Shown piece by piece: positions 8,666 to 16,534 of a DNA stretch of 64,000 nt. Under the pieces are notes generated by a model. The model did not search any database and was not told the origin of the DNA. It was given only the letters and a program-made list of their open reading frames with translations. How positions within the stretch are numbered: the stretch's first letter is position 1; every line of letters begins with the position of its first letter. Made by a program: the position numbers and the translations under genes. Location: positions 1 through 64,000 of the forward strand of contig JBEBIT010000005.1 in NCBI GenBank assembly GCA_040080215.1, read 5' to 3'. Source of the DNA: CAIUGU01 sp040080215 (GTDB lineage Bacteria; Pseudomonadota; Gammaproteobacteria; Steroidobacterales; Steroidobacteraceae).

Positions 8666-9085
8666 CTAAAAATGAATGCAGTCGCCAATGTACGCAAGGT
8701 CATTGTTGAGATATATGAACGGCTTTCGCTCGCCCTTGGCGAATTCATTCACAACAAGCACGTAGACATTGGAGCCCGCGCCAGTTCCCTGCTCGCGTGT
8801 CATTGTGGTAACAACCTTGAATGAGTTTTCAGTTGATCCACGATCGACGACATGGGGGCTTGTAAAGAAGGAGTTCTTTAGGGCACCGGCCATTAGTCCG
8901 GTCTCTCTCTCCACCGTGAACTCCTTCCCCACGTATGTCCGATCCATTAGGTCCTGCACGGGGCCGCCAGTACCGGAAGCAGCAATAACTCGTTCAATGG
9001 TGCAGCGGTAATCCTCGATGGCAGAGGCCGTCGCCGGCGCCACCAGCACAACGACTGTCGCGGCGATGCAGAAAGAAAGCCTCAT
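8666..9085 (-). CDS. Small secreted protein of unknown function
   Basis: 139 aa. A GGGAG seven bases upstream supports the ATG. Sec signal (FCIAATVVVLVAPATASA) followed by a mature domain of about 118 residues with two cysteines (RCTIERV near the start, GDCIHF at the end) that could form a disulfide. I do not recognise the family. The strand-rich pattern (SFKVVTTMT, NVYVLVVNEF, KPFIYLNNDL) suggests a small beta-sandwich, like many single-domain periplasmic proteins. Lies in the less GC-rich islet with the TIR-like gene. No function can be proposed. Confidence 0.65.
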   Translation of the reverse strand: MRLSFCIAATVVVLVAPATASAIEDYRCTIERVIAASGTGGPVQDLMDRTYVGKEFTVERETGLMAGALKNSFFTSPHVVDRGSTENSFKVVTTMTREQGTGAGSNVYVLVVNEFAKGERKPFIYLNNDLAYIGDCIHF

Positions 9086-9167
9086 AAGTCATCTCCCGTA
9101 TTTCAGACTCTGTACTACTTGGCATTGGGATTCAGCAGCCACCTGAGCTAGACAGGTGGACCGACGA

Positions 9168-9926
9168 TTACCCACCGAGTAGCCCAGTCAGGTCGATTGG
9201 CAGTTTGGCTTGAACAAACTCCTGTGCCAACTTTGTCTTCCATGCGCCAGCCCCGTCCATTTCGATGTAAATGACTCCCTGGTAGTCAGACGGAAGCTCT
9301 ACGCCACCTTTGTACAGCGCGCATACTCTGACTCTGGTGAGGCTGCCCATGAAATAGCCCAGTTCCATGATGACATTCTGACGTGCCCGTGGACTCAAGG
9401 TCTCCTTTCTAGCCGCGGATGCGCCAACATCGTCTGGAGTAAGCAGAACAACAGCGAATGCTATGTCTCCCGAGTAAGTCTCAAACTTCTCGATGATCGT
9501 GCGCCCAGAACTGGCCTGCTCATGGAGGATGATGGGTTGGAGACCAAGCTTGTCAAGAAAGCGGGCGGTGGTTTCCTTTGCTTCATTGTCGTGCCCATGC
9601 ACTACAAAGACCTTTCTTGAGTCGATTCTAGGTGCTGGGCCAACGGACGCTATTGTCGGCTGACCAGCCAGCGGAGCCGGTAAGGTATTGAGTTCCGCTT
9701 CTGCGCTAGCCAATAAGCCCTGTACGTGGCCAATCCTTAGCGCAAGAGTTCCCCAGTCATCAGAAGGAACGCCCAAAGTGAAGAAGCGATCCTTTTGGTC
9801 CGGACCAATCGCGACCTCCAAAAAGGCACCAACCTTCAAGCTCCACCGCTGAGCGTCGACTGAGGAGCTAACCTTCTCCCCTTCATCTGCAAACTGCGTC
9901 AGCCGCTCGACGACCGTCTTCTGCAT
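9168..9926 (-). CDS. TIR-like nucleotide-binding protein (PF10137 type), likely defence effector
   Basis: 252 aa. AAGGAGG just upstream fixes the ATG at 9926; a second ATG 30 bases earlier lacks such a site. Residues 1-100 form an uncharacterised helical N-terminal domain; residues 104-245 are the TIR-like domain with KVFVVHGHDNEAK, the GRTIIEKFE segment and NVIMELGYFMG. E188 in MELGYF is the expected catalytic Glu. Related TIR-like domains act as NAD+-degrading effectors in anti-phage systems such as CBASS, but no cyclase or second component is encoded nearby. It may be an orphan or use a partner elsewhere. Confidence 0.8.
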   Translation of the reverse strand: MQKTVVERLTQFADEGEKVSSSVDAQRWSLKVGAFLEVAIGPDQKDRFFTLGVPSDDWGTLALRIGHVQGLLASAEAELNTLPAPLAGQPTIASVGPAPRIDSRKVFVVHGHDNEAKETTARFLDKLGLQPIILHEQASSGRTIIEKFETYSGDIAFAVVLLTPDDVGASAARKETLSPRARQNVIMELGYFMGSLTRVRVCALYKGGVELPSDYQGVIYIEMDGAGAWKTKLAQEFVQAKLPIDLTGLLGG

Positions 9927-10118
9927 TGTCCCTCCTTGGTAGCCCACTCCATCCATGCTGGCCAGACCTTGCCGATGCGCTCGAAATGAAGCGAGATGAA
10001 GCTTGGTGCGAGCCTTGCCATTATCGCACTGCGTCCTACGCTCCCCACTGAATCTACGTTACGACCCCGATAGAGGCGTCGGTGGGCTCTGCCAACTACT
10101 TTCACGAAAATCCGGGGA

Positions 10119-10409
10119 TCAGACACGGCCCACCCAGAATCCGGGTTTCTGGCGACGATGGGCAATTGCAAGCACGTGCAGAGTGTCGGCCTTCACGGAG
10201 TAGATGATCGCAAACGGGAAGCGCTTGAGGGGGAATCGCCGGCGGTGGTCGTCGAGCGGTTGGCCGATCTGCGGCGTGTCGCAGAGCAATGCGAGGACCC
10301 GGCGCACTTCGTTCAAGAGTTCGCGTCCGAGTCCGGCTGCGCGTTCTTCCCCAACCATCACCGCAGCTGCGAGCTCGCTACGAGCTGCCGGGTGAAATCG
10401 AGGGGTCAT
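10119..10409 (-). CDS. RelE/ParE family toxin
   Basis: 96 aa beginning MTPRFHPAARSELAAAV, the usual opening of ParE-type toxins, with the conserved central GLGRELLNEVRRVL helix and RRFPLKRFPFAIIYSV strand pair, ending in a basic AIAHRRQKPGFW segment. Members inhibit gyrase or cleave ribosome-bound mRNA. Its start overlaps the antitoxin stop by four bases (ATGA), the standard layout with the antitoxin first. Complete in length. The open frame extends upstream but that part overlaps the antitoxin and is not coding. Confidence 0.88.
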   Translation of the reverse strand: MTPRFHPAARSELAAAVMVGEERAAGLGRELLNEVRRVLALLCDTPQIGQPLDDHRRRFPLKRFPFAIIYSVKADTLHVLAIAHRRQKPGFWVGRV

Positions 10410-10639
10410 TTCTTGAGCGAGGCCTCGATGGCCCGATAGACGTCGTCCGCCGGGATGGTCTCGGCAACGCCGCTTTCGATTTCGAGGTCGCGGCGCTTTG
10501 CTTCCGCGAGCCACGCGGCATCTACGTCTTTGTCGCCGGCACCGTCGAGCTCTTCCCAAAGCACCCGCAGCAGCGCTTCCTTGTCTGCAACGCTAAGCGC
10601 CAGGACTTCCTGCTGAATCTGTTCGAGGGGACGGGCCAT
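10406..10639 (-). CDS. Addiction-module antitoxin (Unstab_antitox, PF09720 type)
   Basis: 77 aa, MARPLEQIQQEVLALSVADKEALLRVL..., an all-helical protein matching the short putative addiction-module component family that pairs with ParE/RelE toxins. The N-terminal half (LSVADKEALLRVLWEEL) is the conserved part; the C-terminal helix (DDVYRAIEASLKK) probably covers the toxin. First gene of a two-gene operon with the toxin, overlapping by four bases. Antitoxins of this sort commonly repress their own promoter; no operator was identified here. Confidence 0.85.
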   Translation of the reverse strand: MARPLEQIQQEVLALSVADKEALLRVLWEELDGAGDKDVDAAWLAEAKRRDLEIESGVAETIPADDVYRAIEASLKK

Positions 10640-10790
10640 GGGCAGAAGGTATCAGCGGCGACCAATGGAAGCAATGTCAGGGCTTCTGCACCCGTTTAGC
10701 CTGTCCAGGCCTGTCGAAATCGCCCAACCCCATTCGTCTACTGGAGGACAAGGCACTAATTTGTCGTCCTCAAGCCAAACGGAAGCCGCA

Positions 10791-11210
10791 ATGACCAAGA
10801 TGATCTTTATCAGCCTGCCGGTGGCCGATCTGGCCGTGTCGAAGGCGTTCTATCAGTCGATAGGGTTCGTGAACAACGCGAGCTTTTCGGACGAGTCGTC
10901 GGCGTGCATGGTGTGGAGCGAGGCGATCAACGTGATGCTGCTGGCCCACGCAAAGTGGCGGACGTTCACGGAGCGGCCGATCCCGCCGCCCACTTCGAGC
11001 GAGGTGGCGCTCAACGTGAGTTGTGACAGCCGCGAAGTGGTCGACGCGATGAACGCGGCGGCTGCGGCCAACGGCGGCAAAGGGGACATCAATCCGGTGC
11101 AGGACCACGGCTTCATGTACAGCCGGGACATGGCAGATCCCGACGGCCACATCTGGGGGGCGTTCTGGATGGACGTGGGTGCGATGCCTCCGGCCGAGCG
11201 GAAGGCCTGA
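10791..11210 (+). CDS. VOC family protein (cytosolic glyoxalase-fold)
   Basis: 139 aa, no signal peptide. TKMIFISLPVADLAVSKAFY is the first beta-alpha unit of the VOC fold and FMYSRDMADPDGHIWGAFWM the last, as in the small lactoylglutathione lyase-like proteins of proteobacteria. A single module, so it must dimerise. The metal-binding Glu of true glyoxalase I is not evident in the last strand. The start is chosen at the first ATG of the conserved domain. Monocistronic or paired with the following DUF1428 gene (58 bases apart). Function unknown. Confidence 0.85.
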   Translation: MTKMIFISLPVADLAVSKAFYQSIGFVNNASFSDESSACMVWSEAINVMLLAHAKWRTFTERPIPPPTSSEVALNVSCDSREVVDAMNAAAAANGGKGDINPVQDHGFMYSRDMADPDGHIWGAFWMDVGAMPPAERKA

Positions 11211-11268
11211 AGATCGCCCTGACCGAAACCGTTAGCGTATTCACTTCTACAAGTATCAGGAGTTCGCA

Positions 11269-11625
11269 ATGTACATCCAGGGTTTCGTCATCCCCGTCCC
11301 GGAAGGCAACAAGGAGGCGTACCGGGACATGGCCGAGAAGTTCTGGGAGATCATCAAGGACTACGGCGCGCTGAGTCAGATCGAAGCGTGGGAGGCCGAC
11401 ATCAAGGACGGCACGCTGACCGACTTTCGTCGCGCGGTGAACATCCAGCCGGGCGAAAAGGTGGTGTTCGCGTGGATGACCTGGAAGGATCGCGCGACTG
11501 CGGACGCAGGCCACGACAAGATGATGGCGGATCCACGGATGGCGCAGTTCGGCGACGTGATGCCGTTCGATGGCAAGCGCATGATCTTCGGTGGCTTCGA
11601 GGCGCTGGTCGTGAGGGAGGTTTAG
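11269..11625 (+). CDS. DUF1428 family protein (YbaA-like)
   Basis: 118 aa. MYIQGFVIPVPEGNKEAYRD and FAWMTWKDRATADAGHDKMM followed by MPFDGKRMIFGGFE are the defining segments of DUF1428, a dimeric alpha/beta-barrel (ferredoxin-like) family without known activity, to which E. coli YbaA belongs. Complete length. CAGGAG lies six bases before the ATG. Convergent with the GST gene, with mini-hairpin repeat locus 2 filling the gap. Confidence 0.9.
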   Translation: MYIQGFVIPVPEGNKEAYRDMAEKFWEIIKDYGALSQIEAWEADIKDGTLTDFRRAVNIQPGEKVVFAWMTWKDRATADAGHDKMMADPRMAQFGDVMPFDGKRMIFGGFEALVVREV

Positions 11626-11649
11626 AGGCGCGGCTAGGGAAAGCAGCGA

Positions 11650-11795
11650 TGGGCTGCCGCCAAGTGGGGCTGCGCCAGGTAGGGCTACGCCAAGTAGGAC
11701 TGCCGTCAGGTCAGAGTCAGCAGTCCGATTCTGGCTTGGCGGAAGCCCTACTTGACGGCAGTCCTCCCTGGCGCAGCCCTACTTGGCGTTAGCCC
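11650..11795. repeat. Mini-hairpin repeat, locus 2 (inverted pair)
   Basis: A head-to-head pair between the convergent DUF1428 and GST genes. The left arm (about 11650-11716) has units GGGCTGCCGCCAAGTG, GGGCTGCGCCAGGTA and GGGCTACGCCAAGTA, then the cap GACTGCCGTCAGGTCAGAG. The right arm (about 11723-11794) carries the same kinds of units on the other strand, so the whole can fold as one long hairpin. Its right arm includes the GST stop codon. Same family as the loci at 7536-7700 and 14930-15145. Likely a bidirectional terminator or REP-like element. Confidence 0.7.
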
Positions 11796-12393
11796 GTCCT
11801 TGTTCCGTGCCTTCTCTCTTCTGCATCACGGCCTCGAACAACTCCGACGACTCCAAGGACGCGAGCCACGCTTTGAGGCGCGGCAAGCCGGCCAGTGCGG
11901 TTTCATCCGCCCTCGCGAACTGCCGCACGAACGGAAAGATCGCGATGTCTGCAAGCGACGGAGTCTCGCCAAACAGATAGACGTGCTTCGCGAGTCGTTC
12001 TTCGAGTGGCTCAAGGAACGTCACGGCTTCGCCGCGATGGTGGGTGGGATCGGTGCCGGGATACCGGTTCGCGTACTTGGCGCGGTCGAGATGGAACTTG
12101 AACGGGCCGTCGTTGGCGGCAATGAGCGCGTCCATCTGTTCGCCGGGTGCGAGCCACTGTTCCGGATCATTCTGCTCAAGCGCCCACCGCATGATATCGA
12201 GGCTTTCGTCGACCACTCCACCCTCTAACATCACAAGCACCGGCACCGTCCCTTTCGGCGAAGCGGCCAGCAACTCGGGTGGTTTGTCGCGCAGCGACAC
12301 CTCGCGGAGTTCAACCTCGATGCCGGCGACGCGCAACGCCATCCGTGCACGCATTGCGTACGGGCAGCGGCGAAAACTGTAGAGGACAGTCAT
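11779..12393 (-). CDS. Glutathione S-transferase
   Basis: 204 aa. N-terminal thioredoxin-fold half (residues 1-75) with SFRRCPYAMRARMAL, where the CPYA cysteine resembles the omega/beta class active site, then the cis-Pro segment GTVPVLVM and the Glu-Ser pair VVDESLDI that contacts glutathione. The C-terminal helical half includes ETPSLADIAIFPFVRQF. Role: glutathione transfer or reduction of small electrophiles in the cytosol. The final codons and TAG stop (GCC AAG TAG) come from a unit of the mini-hairpin repeat, so the last residues probably differ from relatives. It lies a few bases from the hydrolase gene upstream on the same strand. Confidence 0.9.
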   Translation of the reverse strand: MTVLYSFRRCPYAMRARMALRVAGIEVELREVSLRDKPPELLAASPKGTVPVLVMLEGGVVDESLDIMRWALEQNDPEQWLAPGEQMDALIAANDGPFKFHLDRAKYANRYPGTDPTHHRGEAVTFLEPLEERLAKHVYLFGETPSLADIAIFPFVRQFARADETALAGLPRLKAWLASLESSELFEAVMQKREGTEQGRANAK

Positions 12394-12404
12394 GTCCCTG
12401 CCCG

Positions 12405-13949
12405 CTACCTCAGCCTTGCTTGCAGGAACGCAATCGCGCGGTTCCACGAATCCCGCGTTGCTTCCGGATTACCGCCGAGATCCTGGAATTCGAGGAAGCC
12501 GTGAGTCGCGTGCGGATAGACGTGCGGCTCAAAGGCTTTGCCCAGCTTCTGCAGGGTTGCAGCCGTCTTCTCGACGGTCGCGGTGACGCGGGCGTCGTCC
12601 TCACCGTAGAACCCGATGACCGGCGCAGCCATCTTCGACAACGCCGCCTCGTCGCCGTTGGCCGCGCCGTAGTACACCACCGCCGCACTCAGATCCGGGG
12701 CATTCATCGCCATCGCCCAGGCATTGCTGCCGCCCATGCAGAAGCCGAACGCCGCACTCTTCCCATTCGCACGGGGAAGCTTCAAGCCGTACTGGCGCAC
12801 CGCCTCGTAGGCCACGAGCGTCGTCACCGGATTCAGCCGTGCGTTGGCCACAAAGACGTCCTCAGGTCCTGCAAACGATTCGTAGTTGCCACCCTTCGGT
12901 CCCATGCCCGTATGCAGATCCGCAATCAGCGCGATGAAGCCCTGTCTTGATAACTGGTCGCCGAGCGCCTGCATCCAGTCGTCCATCCCTGGCCCGTGCT
13001 GCATCACGACCACGATGCCGGCCGGCGCCGTTCCGTCGGGATACGTGATCCGCGTATGCATGCGGCCGTTGTAGGCACCCGGCGTCGGAATATCGACCCA
13101 CTCGGCCCTGATCGACGAACGCAGCACTGTCGTCTTCGCGGTGAAGAGGCCCGCCGGCAGGGTGTCGAGTTTGCCGCGGGGATAGCCGCGTGGGGCACCA
13201 GCCGCCGCTCCCGCTCCCGGCGCTGGAGCCACGGCACCCATCACTCCAATGGCACCGCGTGCACCCGCAGCCGATGAATCCGGAGCCGCCCGTACCTGGG
13301 ATGCTGGATCGTGATGGGGATGTCCTGACTCGTGCAGGGCAGGTGCCTCGCCGTGAACTCCATGGCCGGCCATGTGCACGACTTTGCCTGCGTCATTGTT
13401 CGTGACCGAATGCAGGTAGTTCACTGCACCGGACCACGCCGCTTTCGACAACGGAAAGCGAGCCGAGGTGGTTCCGCTGTCGATGCGCAAGTCCGCTCCA
13501 AGCGTTACCATCGCGGTCCGTCCGGTGGCGGCGGGGTGCTTCGCAAGCTGCTGGACGGTCGCCGCGATGCCGGCGCGATCGGACGCGACCGCATCCGGCA
13601 CGACGGCGATATAGCCCTCGTCAGTAATCTGATCGGCAACGGCACGAACCCAGGGTGTCAATCGCTCTGCGGCAGCTGCGACGACCACGACCGGCGCGCG
13701 GTCCGGGCGATCCGGATAGGTGACTGCGGCAAGCAGCGTGCGGCCGTCTACGACAATCGGGACCCACTCGCCATGATGATGGGTCGCGTTGAGGACATTT
13801 CTCGCCTCCTCGGGCAACGGATACGACGAGTGCTGCGACGAAGGGACGGCGTGCGATCCGAGGAGAGCCGATGAGTGCGTTGTAGCCACCACCACAATGA
13901 CGCCGAACGCTCCCCGCAATCCGTATCGCACCAGACCCTTCGTTCGCAT
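12405..13949 (-). CDS. Exported tandem dienelactone-hydrolase-fold protein
   Basis: 514 aa with an N-terminal hydrophobic signal (RGAFGVIVVVATTHSSALLG). Two alpha/beta-hydrolase (DLH) halves: residues about 60-190 are a degenerate copy (APVVVVAAAAERLTPWVRAV... GYIAVVPDAVA) without a visible nucleophile; residues about 275-514 are a full DLH domain with GFCMGGS (C404), YGEDDARV (D451/D452) and ATHGFLE (H483), the Cys-Asp-His triad. Between them is a linker rich in His, Gly, Ala and Pro (HMAGHGVHGEAPALHESGHP). DLH enzymes open lactones in aromatic catabolism. Export and the doubled architecture are unusual. Followed 11 bases downstream by the GST gene. Confidence 0.82.
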   Translation of the reverse strand: MRTKGLVRYGLRGAFGVIVVVATTHSSALLGSHAVPSSQHSSYPLPEEARNVLNATHHHGEWVPIVVDGRTLLAAVTYPDRPDRAPVVVVAAAAERLTPWVRAVADQITDEGYIAVVPDAVASDRAGIAATVQQLAKHPAATGRTAMVTLGADLRIDSGTTSARFPLSKAAWSGAVNYLHSVTNNDAGKVVHMAGHGVHGEAPALHESGHPHHDPASQVRAAPDSSAAGARGAIGVMGAVAPAPGAGAAAGAPRGYPRGKLDTLPAGLFTAKTTVLRSSIRAEWVDIPTPGAYNGRMHTRITYPDGTAPAGIVVVMQHGPGMDDWMQALGDQLSRQGFIALIADLHTGMGPKGGNYESFAGPEDVFVANARLNPVTTLVAYEAVRQYGLKLPRANGKSAAFGFCMGGSNAWAMAMNAPDLSAAVVYYGAANGDEAALSKMAAPVIGFYGEDDARVTATVEKTAATLQKLGKAFEPHVYPHATHGFLEFQDLGGNPEATRDSWNRAIAFLQARLR

Positions 13950-14054
13950 CGCGGCTTTCTCCTCGAGCTTTCCGGGCTGGCGCTTTTCGCGCCGCCTCTC
14001 CCCTGGTGGGTGATAGGTTCTCGGGAGGGCCGAATCGACACTCCCGTCAGCGGC

Positions 14055-14843
14055 CTACGCGAGCTCAGGCCTCGCGAAGCGCCGGTTAGCGAGCACAGGC
14101 AACAGTTTGCGTGCGTGGGCGACGCGTGCGGAATCCAGATCGGCGAACAGCAGCGCAGGCGCCTCACCTGCGGCGACGATGGTGACGCCGAGCGGATCGA
14201 CGACACGGCTCGCACCGATGTTGCGTTCCCCGCATTCGCCAACGGCGACCATGTAGCAGGTGTTCTCGAGCGCGCGGGCAGTGACCATCACTTCCCAATG
14301 CGCTTCCTTGGCCAATCCGCGCACCCACGCGGCCGGCAACACGATGACTTCAGCGCCGTCCAGCACCAGCCGGCGAGCCAGCTCTGGAAACCGCACGTCG
14401 TAGCAGGTCATCGTGCCGACCTTCATGCCGCCAATTTCGAGAAGCGCCGGAATTTCGGTTCCCGCCTCGACGTTGGTCGACTCCTTCACCGCGAACGCAT
14501 CGTAGAGATGCAGCTTCCGATAAGTGGCGATGACCTTGCCGCTCCGGACAGTGACGAGCTCGTTGAACACCTGCCCCTTGCCGTTCGGGACATGGATGCA
14601 CATCTGCAACGTGAGCGCGTGCTTGGCACTCTCCGCCAGCACGCCCGACATGAATGGTCCATCCAGCGGTTGCGCGGACTTGAGCACAATGTCGGGAACC
14701 GTGATATCCCGCGCCAGCACGCCCTCCGGCAACACGAGCAGGTCCGCCCCGCCCGCCACCGAGTCGCGCATGAGCTTGATCGTCGTGGCGAGGTTCTCTT
14801 CCCAGGTTCGAGCGACTGCAAACTGACCGAGGGCGACGCGCAT
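14055..14843 (-). CDS. Deaminated glutathione amidase-like nitrilase (YbeM/Nit1 type)
   Basis: 262 aa. Carbon-nitrogen hydrolase with the E40-K110-C147 triad visible in VLPEGVLARD, YRKLHLYDAF and GTMTCYDVRFPE. Long stretches agree with E. coli YbeM as I remember it (GQFAV, KSAQ, KLHLYDAFA, MTCYDVRFPELA, VLPAAWVRG, ENTCYMVAVGECG, LPVLANRRFA). YbeM and mammalian Nit1 hydrolyse deaminated glutathione formed by transaminase side reactions. The start is set at MRVALGQF; the longer open frame adds residues unlike the family. Cytosolic, apparently monocistronic. Confidence 0.9.
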   Translation of the reverse strand: MRVALGQFAVARTWEENLATTIKLMRDSVAGGADLLVLPEGVLARDITVPDIVLKSAQPLDGPFMSGVLAESAKHALTLQMCIHVPNGKGQVFNELVTVRSGKVIATYRKLHLYDAFAVKESTNVEAGTEIPALLEIGGMKVGTMTCYDVRFPELARRLVLDGAEVIVLPAAWVRGLAKEAHWEVMVTARALENTCYMVAVGECGERNIGASRVVDPLGVTIVAAGEAPALLFADLDSARVAHARKLLPVLANRRFARPELA

Positions 14844-14929
14844 GGAAGGAGGACCTGGGAGACTAGGGAAGTGGGTGAAGTATACGTGGGGTGGTGCGGG
14901 GTGCCAGTTGGCAGCCGACAACCGGCTGT

Positions 14930-15145
14930 CTTCGACAGCGAGGGGGCCTTTCGGCGAGGGGGCCTGCCGGCGCGAGGGACTACCGTCGGGTCAGAAAGGG
15001 AGGCACTCTCGACAATTGACACCAAGGTCGAAGGAAACACCGCCGAGTGCGAGCCGGACTTCAATTCCGACTCTGACTTGACGGTAGTCCTCCCCGACGG
15101 CAGGCCCCCTCGCCGATAGGCCCCTTCGCCGACGGAGACGGCCTG
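14930..15145. repeat. Mini-hairpin repeat, locus 3 (inverted pair with spacer)
   Basis: Fills most of the 309-base gap between the nitrilase and amidohydrolase genes. The left arm (about 14930-14999) runs ACCGGCTGTCTTCGACAGC, GGCCTTTCGGCGAGGG, GGCCTGCCGGCGCGAGG, then cap GACTACCGTCGGGTCAGAA. The right arm (about 15068-15145) is its inverted partner with cap GACTACCGTCAAGTCAGAG read on the minus strand. About 68 bases of unrelated sequence separate the arms. The 14844-14929 part of the gap shows no further feature. Same cap as loci 1 and 2 but different unit sequence, so the units covary while the cap is kept. Confidence 0.7.
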
Positions 15146-15152
15146 CCTGGTT

Positions 15153-16412
15153 CTACGGGTACGCCGCCCTATCCACCTTCTCCCCTCTCAGGTAGACATC
15201 CGCAATCTTCCTCGCATTCTTGATGTCCTCGAGCGGGTTCGCGTCGAGGACGACGAAGTCGGCGCTCTTTCCGGCTTCGAGCGTGCCCTGGTCGGTGAAG
15301 CCGGAGACGACAGCGGAAGTGCGCGTGGCAGAAACGAGCACTTGCACAGGGGTCATACCGGCGATGACCATGTCTTCCATTTCGACGTAAGGTCCCCAGG
15401 GCGTGTTGCCGTCGGTGCCGAAGCCGATGGTCATGCCCGCGTCCGACAGCTTCTTGAGGTTACGGGCCTGGATCGCGTACGCCTTCTGCAAGGGAGGCTG
15501 GTCCTGGTTGGTTTCCTGCAGCTTGGCCAACGCCTCTGCAGGCAATGCACCACCCAGCCAACCGAGGTCCGCAACCACACCGCGCGCACCCATGTTGGGG
15601 ATCAACACGACGTTCGGCCGTTCCTTGACCATGGCGATGAACTCGTCGTCGATGTCGCGGTCACGCACGCCGTGCGCGAAGATGTCGATGCCGGCGCGCA
15701 GCAGCTCCTTTGCATCCTGAAGGGCGAAGATATGCGCGGCGACCTTGAGTCCGGCCTTGTGGGCCTCGTCGATGGCAGCGCCGTAGAGCGCGGGGCTCAG
15801 CTTCTTGTACTTGCCGTCGCGATCGTCCACCCACACCTTGATGAAGTCTGCCTTGCGGGCGATCTCCGCCTGCACGGCTGCGCGGGCCTCTTCTTCGGTC
15901 GTCACCCAATGCACCGGGTTGCGTCCCGGTTCCGGAGACGTGATGCCAAGGCCTGCAGAGCGGTAGCGGGCTGCACCCGGAATCACTTCATCGCGGACTT
16001 CAAGCGGCGTGCCGTCCCCATCGGTGCCCAGACTCAAGGCAGCGGCGACGCCGAAGTACGCGCGACGCTTCAGGTCGAGCAGCAGCGCGTCGCGGTTCGT
16101 GCTGAGGTGGGTGTGTCCGTCGATGATCGCGGGGATCACCGTCTTGCCCTTGAGATCCACATGCGCAGCACCCGCAGGGGCCGTGACGGCTCCTGCCGCA
16201 CCCACCGCGACGATACGGCCCTGATCGACGACCAGCAGTCCGTTCTCGACTCGCGTCAATCCGTCTCCAGCGAGCAGAGTTGCCCCTTCGTAGACCACCG
16301 CCGTGACGGGCGCTGCCGCCTGTGGCTCCGGCGCCTTGGCGCAGCCTGCCATTGCCAGCATCCCGACGATGGAAACGCCCTGGACACTCAATACACGCAT
16401 GATCCTGTTCAT
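15153..16412 (-). CDS. Lipoprotein amidohydrolase (imidazolonepropionase/prolidase-like)
   Basis: 419 aa. Lipobox LAMAGC places the modified Cys at residue 24, so it is membrane-anchored outside the cytoplasm. The metal-dependent TIM-barrel domain shows GHTHLST (first two His), FIKVWVDD with K as a possible bridging lysine, VAAHIF, IFAHG and IGFGTDGN (Asp). Ends with ADFVVLDANPLEDI, the standard return of the amidohydrolase beta-sandwich. Substrates of this group include cyclic imides, dipeptides and lactone-like compounds; the actual one is unknown. Stands alone after repeat locus 3. Confidence 0.87.
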   Translation of the reverse strand: MNRIMRVLSVQGVSIVGMLAMAGCAKAPEPQAAAPVTAVVYEGATLLAGDGLTRVENGLLVVDQGRIVAVGAAGAVTAPAGAAHVDLKGKTVIPAIIDGHTHLSTNRDALLLDLKRRAYFGVAAALSLGTDGDGTPLEVRDEVIPGAARYRSAGLGITSPEPGRNPVHWVTTEEEARAAVQAEIARKADFIKVWVDDRDGKYKKLSPALYGAAIDEAHKAGLKVAAHIFALQDAKELLRAGIDIFAHGVRDRDIDDEFIAMVKERPNVVLIPNMGARGVVADLGWLGGALPAEALAKLQETNQDQPPLQKAYAIQARNLKKLSDAGMTIGFGTDGNTPWGPYVEMEDMVIAGMTPVQVLVSATRTSAVVSGFTDQGTLEAGKSADFVVLDANPLEDIKNARKIADVYLRGEKVDRAAYP

Positions 16413-16534
16413 TCACTCCCCCTGCTTAGCTGGTCTGCCTGACATCTCGGTGCCGTTACGCAAGCGTCAGGAAGTTACTCCGGTTTCGGGCGGATCGCCA
16501 CCGCCCACCGCAACAAGGGTCCGCCCCTTCCCGG

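Noticed and set aside
9927..10118. Possible small gene between the TIR-like and toxin genes
   Set aside because: The open frames here have no ribosome site or domain-like composition; I see nothing but leader or promoter sequence.
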